From an uncultured Eubacteriales bacterium (GTDB taxonomy: Bacteria > Bacillota > Clostridia > Oscillospirales > CAG-272): a DNA stretch of 14,962 nt. Shown here piece after piece: positions 7,600 to 14,297 of this stretch. Location of the stretch: NCBI GenBank assembly GCA_902462015.1, contig CABPZV010000031.1, forward strand, positions 1 through 14,962. Reading direction: 5' to 3'. Numbering within the stretch: position 1 is the stretch's first letter; every line of letters begins with the position of its first letter. The notes under the pieces are model-generated. The model was not told the DNA's origin. It made no database searches and saw nothing but the letters and a program-made list of their open reading frames with translations. Both the position numbers and the translations under genes were made by a program.

Positions 7600-7627
7600 T
7601 TATATCATAGAAACACATACATTTCAA
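7599..7627 (-). promoter_or_regulatory. Strong sigma-A promoter of the stalk-protein/VanY-like operon
   Basis: On the minus strand TTGAAA (7622-7627) is followed by a 17-bp spacer and a consensus TATAAT (7599-7604): eleven of twelve consensus bases at ideal spacing. It points toward the gene starting at 7401 and predicts a start near 7592, inside the palindrome. It lies back-to-back with the infC promoter, about 75 bp apart. Confidence 0.8.
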
Positions 7628-7700
7628 GTGCTTTAAATATTAAAATAGCGTATGGCACGTTAAGGAAAATTCCAATATGTACAGAAAAAATAAAAAAGTG

Positions 7701-7729
7701 TTGACAATGAAAAAAAAAAGTGTTATACT
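7701..7729 (+). promoter_or_regulatory. Strong sigma-A promoter of the infC-rpmI-rplT operon
   Basis: TTGACA (7701-7706), a 17-bp A-rich spacer (7707-7723) and TATACT (7724-7729) give a near-consensus promoter, predicting a start near 7736. High promoter strength combined with a downstream attenuator is the usual arrangement for this ribosomal protein operon. Confidence 0.9.
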
Positions 7730-7735
7730 ACTAAA

Positions 7736-7842
7736 CGTAATGAGCAAGCAGAGCACTCCGCTCTCACCTGATGCGCTGCATAAGATGCAGAATGATAGTG
7801 TCATGGTCAATATCCGCGTCCTTGAATACGCGGTCGTTTTTT
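7736..7842 (+). promoter_or_regulatory. Ribosomal protein L20-type leader with intrinsic terminator (attenuator)
   Basis: The leader between promoter and infC contains hairpin AGAGC/GCTCT (7750-7754 with 7760-7764), hairpin CTGCAT/ATGCAG (7776-7781 with 7785-7790) and a terminator CCGCGT/ACGCGG (7814-7819 with 7828-7833) followed by TCG and six T (7837-7842). In Firmicutes, L20 binds the infC leader and promotes premature termination, so operon output follows free L20; rplT is the third gene here. Layout and the GCTCTCACCTG segment fit my memory of that family, but I could not run a covariance-model search. The attenuator falls 64 nt before the infC start codon. Confidence 0.78.
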
Positions 7843-7892
7843 GCGGAGGCATGCTGTGCGCAGATGTTTACCGTATTTTTTTATTTTTGAGC

Positions 7893-7897
7893 GGAGG
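7893..7897 (+). promoter_or_regulatory. infC ribosome binding site that fixes the ATC start
   Basis: GGAGG is followed by a 9-nt spacer and then ATC at 7907. No ATG, GTG or TTG in the infC frame lies at proper spacing, which makes ATC the likely initiator. The TTG at 7841 in the same frame sits inside the attenuator T-run, has no ribosome site, and would add 22 unrelated residues. Confidence 0.8.
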
Positions 7898-7906
7898 TGC
7901 TTAACC

Positions 7907-8563
7907 ATCAGAAACAATACCAACACAAAGGAGCATTATATCAATGACGAAATTAAAACCGTCCTCGGTTTTGCTCCGACCAAGATTCTCAGAGTAATTG
8001 GTCCCGACGGAGAACAGCTTGGAATGCTTACTTTTGCCGCCGCGCAGAACAAGGCTTATGACAAAGGTCTTGATCTCGTGATGATCTCGGCTCAGGCGGA
8101 CCCTCCTGTCTGCAAGATAATCGACTACGGAAAATTCCGTTATGAGAGGGACAAGAGGGAAAAGGAAGCAAAAAAGAAACAGCAGGTAATGGATATCAAG
8201 GAAATAAAGCTTTCCTGTCAAATTGACACAAATGATTTTATGACGAAAGTAAATCATGCCCGTCGTTTTCTGACCGGCGGAGACAAGGTGAAAGTTATCG
8301 TAAAATTTAAGGGTCGTGAAATGAGTCACCTTGATGTCGGACGTGGATTGCTTCAAAGATTTCGTGAGGCTTGTGAAGATCTTGGTGGTGTTGATAAGGC
8401 ACCCAATCTTGAGGGCAGATTTATGTCTATGTTTATCACTCCGAACAGCAAGCGTGAGGGGGCGTCCGGAAAATCTGCAAGAAGCGGACAAAAGGGCGAT
8501 AAAAAAACGTCCGCACCTGAAGGTGTGCCCTCAAAAAACTCCGATGAAATAAAGAGTAAATAA
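7907..8563 (+). CDS. infC: Translation initiation factor IF-3
   Basis: IF-3 binds the 30S subunit, keeps it apart from 50S and checks start codon-anticodon pairing. Starting at ATC gives 218 residues. The N-domain (about 11-80) contains YINDEIKT, GPDGEQLG and PPVCKIIDYGKFRYE; a lysine/glutamate linker spans about 81-95; the C-domain (96-180) contains KEIKLSCQIDTNDF, VKVIVKFKGREMSH and the closing LEGRFMSMFITP. Residues 181-218 are a Lys/Ser-rich tail beyond the usual 170-180 residues. Rare start codons of the AUN type are a known feature of infC and let IF-3 repress its own translation by rejecting non-canonical starts; ATC after GGAGG fits this. It is the first gene of the operon with rpmI and rplT, under the L20-type attenuator. 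Confidence 0.95.
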   Translation: MRNNTNTKEHYINDEIKTVLGFAPTKILRVIGPDGEQLGMLTFAAAQNKAYDKGLDLVMISAQADPPVCKIIDYGKFRYERDKREKEAKKKQQVMDIKEIKLSCQIDTNDFMTKVNHARRFLTGGDKVKVIVKFKGREMSHLDVGRGLLQRFREACEDLGGVDKAPNLEGRFMSMFITPNSKREGASGKSARSGQKGDKKTSAPEGVPSKNSDEIKSK

Positions 8564-8638
8564 AGCTTTATATTGTCGGATATTCCGTTAAAATAAAAGA
8601 TCTGTATAAACGGACGAAAACCGAAAGGAGTTCCTATC

Positions 8639-8836
8639 ATGGGAAAAATTAAAACACACAGTGCAACCGCTAAAAGGTTTAACGTTACTAAAAGCGGACT
8701 CGTAAAAATGAACCATTCACATCGTCGCCATAATCTTGGCATTAAGACTCCTAAAAGAAAGAGACAGCTCAGACAGAACGCATATCTCAGCGAATCATTT
8801 GCTGCTACAATAAAGTCTCTTATACCGAGCAAGTAA
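8639..8836 (+). CDS. rpmI: 50S ribosomal protein L35
   Basis: This 65-residue, highly basic protein is full length for L35. It shows the family pattern: KIKTHSATAKRFNVTKSG at the N-terminus, a His/Arg-rich middle (NHSHRRHN), TPKRKRQLRQ, and an end in IKSLIPSK. Residue 2 is Gly where Pro is common. ATG follows AAAGGAG with normal spacing. It sits between infC (75-nt gap) and rplT (43-nt gap) in the conserved order infC-rpmI-rplT. Confidence 0.96.
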   Translation: MGKIKTHSATAKRFNVTKSGLVKMNHSHRRHNLGIKTPKRKRQLRQNAYLSESFAATIKSLIPSK

Positions 8837-8879
8837 TGTTTGATTATTATTTTTTTTACGATAGCAGGAGGAATTTAAA

Positions 8880-9233
8880 ATGGCACGAATAAAAAGGGCG
8901 GTTATGACCCGCAAGAGACGCAACAAAGTTCTTAAAAGCGCGAAGGGTTACTGGGGTGCGAAAAGCAAACACTTTAAGATGGCTAAACAGGCCGTAATGA
9001 AGAGCGGTAATTATGCGTTTGTAGGAAGAAAACTTAAAAAGAGAGATTTTCGCAGACTTTGGATAACAAGAATCTCTGCACAGGCTAAGATTTGTGGTAT
9101 GAATTATTCAACACTTATGCATGGACTGAAGATGGCTGGAATTGATCTGAACCGTAAAATGCTTGCAGAGCTTGCAGTTTCTGATAAGGATGCTTTTGCC
9201 GCAATTGCTGAAAAGGCGAAGGCTGCTCTTTGA
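8880..9233 (+). CDS. rplT: 50S ribosomal protein L20
   Basis: This 117-residue protein has the usual L20 length and motifs: MARIKRAVMTRKRRNKVLK, AKGYWGAKSKHFKMAKQAV, the basic helix RKLKKRDFRRLWI, and a C-terminal domain with AKICGMNYSTLMHGLK and DLNRKMLAELA. L20 is needed early in 50S assembly and, in Firmicutes, binds the leader of its own operon; a matching leader is at 7736-7842. ATG follows AGGAGG (8866-8871). A strong terminator follows at 9281-9326. Confidence 0.97.
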   Translation: MARIKRAVMTRKRRNKVLKSAKGYWGAKSKHFKMAKQAVMKSGNYAFVGRKLKKRDFRRLWITRISAQAKICGMNYSTLMHGLKMAGIDLNRKMLAELAVSDKDAFAAIAEKAKAAL

Positions 9234-9280
9234 TTTTCCGGAGTGTTCCGAAATCTCGGATAAGCTAACAGAGAAATAAA

Positions 9281-9326
9281 ACCCGGGACACACAGCGCGC
9301 ACGCGCGTGTGCGTCCGCGGGTTTTT
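9281..9326 (+). terminator. Rho-independent terminator of infC-rpmI-rplT
   Basis: ACCCG (9281-9285) pairs with CGGGT (9318-9322). The stem continues through GGAC/GTCC with a one-base bulge, an A-C mismatch, CACA/TGTG, then GCGC/GCGC around a GCAC loop, and is followed by TTTTT from 9322. It is by far the most GC-rich stretch in its surroundings and lies 47 bp after the rplT stop, with the next gene beginning at 9351. Confidence 0.92.
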
Positions 9327-9350
9327 GTTCATTAGACGGAGTGAAACGTA

Positions 9351-10202
9351 ATGAATAAGACGCACGGAAGAAATGGATGTCCGCGTTTGATAACGTCAAG
9401 ATCGAATCCTCTTATTGTATCAGCCTCATCGCTTTCAGAAAAAAAATACAGGGACAGAACAGGCTGTTTTGCTTTTGAAGGGATAAAGCTTTATAAAGAG
9501 GCTGTAGCTTCGAAGGTCTGCCTTGAACATATTTTTGTACGTGAAGATGTATATGACCGGTTTTCAGACCTGTTATTTTCGGATATCTCTCTTGTTGTGT
9601 CGGATTTCGTTTATAACAAAATGTCTGAAGAAAAATCTCCGGAAGGTATATTATGTGTAGCAAAATATATTGACTTTTTGCATAAAAAGGTTAAAATATA
9701 TGATAACGTGTCTAATGAGTGCGGAGCGCCGGACAGGGATAAAAGTTTTTTTATTGTATCCCAGGTACGTGACCCGGGAAACCTCGGAACTATAATCCGA
9801 AATGCAAATGCACTTGGAATTGACGAACTGATAATTTCGGCGGACTGCGCCGACATTTATAACCCGAGGACTGTAAGGGCGGCAATGGGAGCTCTTTTCC
9901 GGCAGAAAATAACAGTATGCTGTGATATGTATTCAGCTGTTGAGGTACTCCGCGCTTGGGGTTATCATGTAATGGCTGCGGCTCTGAGTCCGTCTTCTGT
10001 CAGTATTACAGATATAGACGTGTCCAGCCGCACATGCTTTTTAGTCGGAAATGAAGGGCATGGTCTTGACAAGGAGCTTATAAGTGCGTGCAGCGGAAGT
10101 GTTATTATACCTATGCAGAATGGAAGCGAATCACTCAATGCTGCTGCCGCATCCGCGATACTAATGTGGGAAAGCGCGAAGAAACATGGATTTAACGATT
10201 AA
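9351..10202 (+). CDS. TrmH/SpoU-family RNA 2'-O-methyltransferase
   Basis: This enzyme is expected to transfer methyl from S-adenosylmethionine to a ribose 2'-OH in rRNA or tRNA. The 283 residues contain an N-terminal substrate-binding domain (about 11-110, with ITSRSNPLI and GCFAFEGIKLYKEA) and a C-terminal SPOUT trefoil-knot domain (about 130-278) with all three family motifs: DPGNLGTIIRNANALG (141-156), FLVGNEGHGL (230-239) and IPMQNGSESLNAAAASAI (253-270), the last carrying the cofactor-binding knot. Asn151 and Glu235 sit at conserved positions. The nucleotide target cannot be read from sequence. ATG follows GGAG with a 9-nt spacer. The stop overlaps dprA by 17 nt, suggesting translational coupling. 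A methyltransferase next to rplT is seen in other Clostridia. Confidence 0.9.
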   Translation: MNKTHGRNGCPRLITSRSNPLIVSASSLSEKKYRDRTGCFAFEGIKLYKEAVASKVCLEHIFVREDVYDRFSDLLFSDISLVVSDFVYNKMSEEKSPEGILCVAKYIDFLHKKVKIYDNVSNECGAPDRDKSFFIVSQVRDPGNLGTIIRNANALGIDELIISADCADIYNPRTVRAAMGALFRQKITVCCDMYSAVEVLRAWGYHVMAAALSPSSVSITDIDVSSRTCFLVGNEGHGLDKELISACSGSVIIPMQNGSESLNAAAASAILMWESAKKHGFND

Positions 10203-11697
10203 TACAAATCAGTCTGATTCTAATATTATTTATTGGCTGTGGCTCAGTTTAGCATGCGGTGCCGGAAGTTCTGTTCCGGAATTGTTATTTAAAAAATTCG
10301 GGCCCAGTCCCAAGAGAATATACGATGCAGTACCTAAAGAATTTGATGAGCTTACAAGAAAAAAGGAACTGAAGCCTAATATATATAACGCTTTGCTAAA
10401 TAAAAGTCTTGAGGTTCCGTTTAAGATACTGGAATGGTGCGGCGAAAACGGAGTTGGACTTTTGCCGTATGACAGTGCGTATTTTCCCGCAAGTCTGAGA
10501 ATTATCAGGCGCAGTCCCGTGCTTCTTTATTATCTTGGAAATGTGCCGGATATCAATAAAAGACTTTCAATTGCTATGGTAGGAACGCGTAAAGTTTCAG
10601 ATTACGGAGCAAGAAATACTTATACGATAGCTTCTGATCTTGCTTCGGCTGGGGTAGTAATTGTATCCGGTATGGCTCTCGGAGTTGACGGAGTTGCGCA
10701 TCGTGCAGCAATTGACAGCGGAACATATACGATTGCGGTTCTTGGATGCGGAATTGACAGAGTTTATCCGCGTGAGCATGCAAATCTTATGCGTGAGATA
10801 ATAATGAACGGAACAGTTATAACTGAATTTTGTCCGGGGACTGCCCCTATAGGTTCAAATTTTCCGATAAGAAACAGAATAATAAGCGGTATTTCTCAGG
10901 GAACTGTCGTTATCGAAGCTGACAGGAAAAGCGGATCGCTGATAACTGCCAGATACGCAAAAGAACAGGGGAAACCGATTTTTGCACTTCCTGGAAATGT
11001 AGGAAGTCTTGGAAGCTCCGGAACCAATCAGCTTTTAAAAGACGGTGCAAAAATTATTACCGATGCATTTGATATTCTTGACGGTTATCTCGAATCATAT
11101 AATTCAGCAATCTGTATTGACAATGTAATGAATAAGCTTGAAAAATTTCGTTCAAGCTATGATTTCAGAAATGTTTTTCGCTCCAAGACACTTCCGGTTT
11201 ATCCGAAGCTTGAGGTAAGCGAAGGCGGTAAGGGTAAAAGGGCTTCCGTCAAAAGAGATAAAAATAATATAAATGTCGCCGATAAGAATAATACTTCCAA
11301 ATCAGAGGGAAAATCAGTTTCTGAAAGTGAATACAGAGTTTTAGAAAAAAGGGATGAGGAATTAAATGATAAACAGACAGCAAAGCCTGCAGTAAGACGT
11401 ACAGGCAAAAAAATTGCGGAGGAGCACGGCGATAGGTCAGAGTCTAATTTGAAAACCGCAGACGAAGAAAAAATATCCCGGGATAAACCGGAAATGCCCG
11501 AGCTTTACGGAGATGAAAGGGAAATATATTTAAAAATTCCGGCAGAGGGGACTGTAACTTATGACGAGCTTGTCCGCTGCGGCTTTGAACGGGGAAGTCT
11601 AATGTGTGCCCTTACCGAGCTTGAACTTAAGGGATTAATTATATCCGGACGAGGCGGTGAATACCGCCGGGGCGGCTGCGGAAAAGATTCAGAATAA
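10186..11697 (+). CDS. dprA: DNA-processing protein DprA (Smf), with an extended linker
   Basis: DprA binds single-stranded DNA entering by transformation and loads RecA. Residues 13-120 hold the N-terminal helical domain and lead-in to the fold (FPASLRIIRRSPVLLYYLGN). The Rossmann domain (about 125-300) shows MVGTRKVSDYG, SGMALGVDGVAHRAAI, VLGCGIDRVYP, SNFPIRNRIISG, EADRKSGSLITARYA and PIFALPGNV. The C-terminal winged helix (about 438-495) contains TVTYDELVRCG and LTELELKGLI. Between them residues 330-437 form a Lys/Glu/Ser-rich disordered linker, making 503 residues against a usual 290-390. The ATG overlaps the upstream gene by 17 nt and has only a weak ribosome site, so initiation probably depends on coupling. 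dprA-topA adjacency is conserved in Firmicutes. Confidence 0.95.
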   Translation: MDLTINTNQSDSNIIYWLWLSLACGAGSSVPELLFKKFGPSPKRIYDAVPKEFDELTRKKELKPNIYNALLNKSLEVPFKILEWCGENGVGLLPYDSAYFPASLRIIRRSPVLLYYLGNVPDINKRLSIAMVGTRKVSDYGARNTYTIASDLASAGVVIVSGMALGVDGVAHRAAIDSGTYTIAVLGCGIDRVYPREHANLMREIIMNGTVITEFCPGTAPIGSNFPIRNRIISGISQGTVVIEADRKSGSLITARYAKEQGKPIFALPGNVGSLGSSGTNQLLKDGAKIITDAFDILDGYLESYNSAICIDNVMNKLEKFRSSYDFRNVFRSKTLPVYPKLEVSEGGKGKRASVKRDKNNINVADKNNTSKSEGKSVSESEYRVLEKRDEELNDKQTAKPAVRRTGKKIAEEHGDRSESNLKTADEEKISRDKPEMPELYGDEREIYLKIPAEGTVTYDELVRCGFERGSLMCALTELELKGLIISGRGGEYRRGGCGKDSE

Positions 11698-11858
11698 ATC
11701 ATGACATTGCGGCAGAATGCATATTATGCATCGGTAGCAGATTTACATCAGTGAGTTGTTTTTGTCTGTACGACAGTACAGTGGATTTTGCTGACCACGT
11801 TTGTCTGGACACCGGAATTTTGTGTGATAAAACCGGAAAGGAACGGAGTTTTATATAA
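11698..11858 (+). other. dprA-topA intergenic leader with small hairpins and a weak promoter candidate
   Basis: This 161-nt gap has no gene. ATGACA (11701-11706) and TATTAT (11722-11727) form a promoter-like pair, but the 15-bp spacer is short. Hairpin CTGTAC/GTACAG (11766-11771 with 11776-11781, GACA loop) is perfect but lacks a T-run, so it is not a clear terminator. AAAGGAACGGAG precedes the topA ATG. The length leaves room for independent expression or leader control of topA. Confidence 0.3.
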
Positions 11859-14150
11859 ATGTCAAATCTTGTAATAGTTGAGTCGCCGTCAAAAGCTGGA
11901 ACAGTAAAAAATTATCTTGGCTCCGGCTATAAAGTGGTTGCTTCGATAGGCCATGTAAGAGACCTTCCGAAAAGTACTCTCGGCGTTGATATAGAAAATG
12001 GATTCAAGGCAAAATATATTAATATTCGGGGAAAGGGTCCGCTGATAGCTTCTTTGAAAAAAGAAGCAAAAAAGGCGGATAAAGTATATCTTGCAGCCGA
12101 CCCTGACAGAGAAGGTGAAGCGATTTCATGGCATCTGGTAGCGGCACTTGATATCCCGCAGGAGAAAGTCCGCCGCGTTACATTTAACGAGGTTACAAAA
12201 AATGCAGTAAAGGCAGCAATTAAAAATCCCAGGGCGATAGATATTGATCTTGTAAATTCTCAGCAGGCACGTCGTATTCTTGATAGGATTGTCGGATACA
12301 AGCTAAGTCCTTTTTTTTGGAAGACTATTCACGGCGGTCTTTCTGCCGGACGTGTCCAGTCGGTTGCAACGAGAATAATTGTTGAACGGGAAGCGGAAAT
12401 CCGGAGCTTTGTGCCCGAGGAGTATTGGACAATTGAAGCGCGTTTTCGTTCTAAGCGCGGCGAAGCTTTTAATGCACGGTATTTTGGAGAAGGCAAAAAT
12501 AAAAGAGAGCTTCATTCAAAAGAGGAAGCAGATGCAATTCTTAATGATATCACCGGCAAACCGTTTTTAGTTTCGGATGTTAAACGCTCTAAAAGAGCAA
12601 AAAATCCTCAACCCCCTTTTACAACCTCTACACTTCAGCAGGATGCTTCCAGAAAGCTTGGATTTCGTTCTACAAAAATCATGCAGGTTGCCCAGGAGCT
12701 TTATGAAGGTGTAAATATTGGAGCGGAAAACGGCGGAGCTCAGGGATTAATTACTTATATGAGGACCGATTCGCTTCGTATCGCCGACGAGGCCAAGGAA
12801 AGGGCAGCCGAGTATATACGTTCGGTTTACGGTGAAAAATATGTTCCGGATACTCCGAGAATATATAAAACGAAATCAGGTTCGCAGGATGCTCATGAGG
12901 CAATTCGTCCGGCGAATCCATCCCTTGATCCTGAAAAGCTGAAAAAATATCTTTCCACTGATCAGTATAAACTGTATAAGCTGATTTTTAACCGCTTTAT
13001 GGCGAGTCAGATGGCTTCGGCTGAGCTTGATACGGTAGTTGCTGATATAAACTGCTCCGGTCATGTATTTCGCGCTTCCGGCTATACTGTCCGTTTTCGC
13101 GGCTGTCTTGCCGTTTACGGTTCAAGTGATGACGGCGAACAGAGCGATCGCGGAGGCGATGTTATGACGCAGGGAGCTCTCCCTGCAATAGATACGGGTG
13201 AAGAGGTTGTAAAGGAAAAAATAGATGGCATATGTCACTTTACAGAGCCTCCCGCCAGATTCAGTGAAGGATCTCTTGTCAAATTTCTTGAGGAGAAGGG
13301 AATAGGACGTCCGAGTACTTATTCTACGATTATTACTACAATAATTACGCGCGGTTATGTAGAACGTGACGGAAAAATACTCAGGCCTACTTCACTTGGA
13401 GAGGTTACTACAGATCTTATGAAAAAGTATTTTCCTGAGGTTGTAGATTATGAATTTACTGCGCAGATGGAGTCTTCTCTGGACAATATTGAACACGGAA
13501 ACAGCTCAATTGAATCGGTCCTTGGTAGTTTTTACGGGGATTTTGCAAAGCAGCTTGAAGCGGCTGAGGCTTCAGTTTCGAGGGATGATGTCAAGATTCC
13601 TGTAGAGGAAACCGATATGATTTGTGAAAAATGCGGCGCAAAAATGATAGTAAAAACAGGGCGTTATGGAAAGTTTGCCGCTTGTCCCAATTATCCTGAT
13701 TGTAAAAATACAAAGCCGATTGCCGCGAAATCGGTTCAGAATTCGGATGCCTCACCGGAAGGTACTCCTGTCCCGGGAATTAAGTGCGAGAAATGCGGTG
13801 CTGATATGGTTTTGCGCAGCGGACGGTACGGAAGTTTTTATGCGTGTTCAAACTACCCGGAATGTAAAACTACAAAACAGATTGTAAAAAAAATCGGCGT
13901 AAAATGCCCGGTCTGCGGAGGAGATATTATTACCAAACGCGGTAAGAATAAGGCCTTTTTCTATAGCTGTGAAAATTATGAAAAATGCGGATTTTCATCT
14001 TGGGATATGCCTCTTGAAGAAAAATGTCCGGAATGCGGTCAGATGCTATTCAAAAAGAAGGGAAAACCCCTTGCTGTATGTCATAATAAAGAGTGCAGCT
14101 ATAAATGTGATTATGTGGATAAGACGGATACAGATAAAGCTAAAGTATAG
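11859..14150 (+). CDS. topA: DNA topoisomerase I (type IA)
   Basis: This 763-residue enzyme relaxes negative supercoils through a transient 5'-phosphotyrosine link. The TOPRIM domain (1-115) carries Glu8 in IVESPSKA and the metal site DPDREGE (81-87). The active-site tyrosine is Tyr300 in GLITYMRTDS, followed by DAHEAIRP (344-351). LVKFLEEKGIGRPSTYSTII (473-492) is the conserved type IA signature. The C-terminus has four Cys4 zinc ribbons, beginning at Cys589, Cys643, Cys683 and Cys723; the third spans 683-710 and the fourth ends near Cys746-Cys750. The last two are more divergent. Four such modules are within the range of the family, but two or three are common in Firmicutes. ATG is preceded by GGAG with a 10-nt spacer. 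Confidence 0.97.
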   Translation: MSNLVIVESPSKAGTVKNYLGSGYKVVASIGHVRDLPKSTLGVDIENGFKAKYINIRGKGPLIASLKKEAKKADKVYLAADPDREGEAISWHLVAALDIPQEKVRRVTFNEVTKNAVKAAIKNPRAIDIDLVNSQQARRILDRIVGYKLSPFFWKTIHGGLSAGRVQSVATRIIVEREAEIRSFVPEEYWTIEARFRSKRGEAFNARYFGEGKNKRELHSKEEADAILNDITGKPFLVSDVKRSKRAKNPQPPFTTSTLQQDASRKLGFRSTKIMQVAQELYEGVNIGAENGGAQGLITYMRTDSLRIADEAKERAAEYIRSVYGEKYVPDTPRIYKTKSGSQDAHEAIRPANPSLDPEKLKKYLSTDQYKLYKLIFNRFMASQMASAELDTVVADINCSGHVFRASGYTVRFRGCLAVYGSSDDGEQSDRGGDVMTQGALPAIDTGEEVVKEKIDGICHFTEPPARFSEGSLVKFLEEKGIGRPSTYSTIITTIITRGYVERDGKILRPTSLGEVTTDLMKKYFPEVVDYEFTAQMESSLDNIEHGNSSIESVLGSFYGDFAKQLEAAEASVSRDDVKIPVEETDMICEKCGAKMIVKTGRYGKFAACPNYPDCKNTKPIAAKSVQNSDASPEGTPVPGIKCEKCGADMVLRSGRYGSFYACSNYPECKTTKQIVKKIGVKCPVCGGDIITKRGKNKAFFYSCENYEKCGFSSWDMPLEEKCPECGQMLFKKKGKPLAVCHNKECSYKCDYVDKTDTDKAKV

Positions 14151-14297
14151 ACCTGCTGAGATATCTTTTTGCTGCTCTTTTGCAGCAGTGCAGAACTTGG
14201 TCATGCAGTGCTTGCTTACTTTTTTCGGCGGCGCAATTCATATCAGAGTCGTCTAAGACGGACTTATAGCTCTTATGAAAGGGAATGATTTACGGAA
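14151..14297 (+). other. topA-plsX intergenic region without a clear terminator
   Basis: This 147-nt gap holds a short hairpin TGCTGC/GCAGCA (14170-14175 with 14182-14187), a direct repeat of GCAGTGC, and an imperfect AGTCGTC/GACGGACT stem near 14240. None is followed by a T-run, so plsX may be read through from topA. An eight-codon frame starts at ATG 14275 and its TGA (14299-14301) overlaps the plsX ATG; AAAGGG inside it is the nearest ribosome-site-like sequence for plsX, about 14 nt upstream. Confidence 0.3.

Noticed and set aside
7841..7906. infC starting at TTG 7841 (240 residues)
   Set aside because: It starts inside the attenuator T-run, has no ribosome site, and adds 22 residues unlike IF-3; GGAGG-N9-ATC at 7907 is better.
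8584..8614. TCCGTT/AACGGA inverted repeat before rpmI as an L20 operator or terminator
   Set aside because: Only six pairs with an 18-nt AT-rich loop and no T-run; likely chance.
7901..8832. Antisense reading frames opposite infC and rpmI (196 and 159 residues)
   Set aside because: They lie fully opposite clear ribosomal/initiation-factor genes, lack ribosome sites and recognisable domains, and look like shadows.
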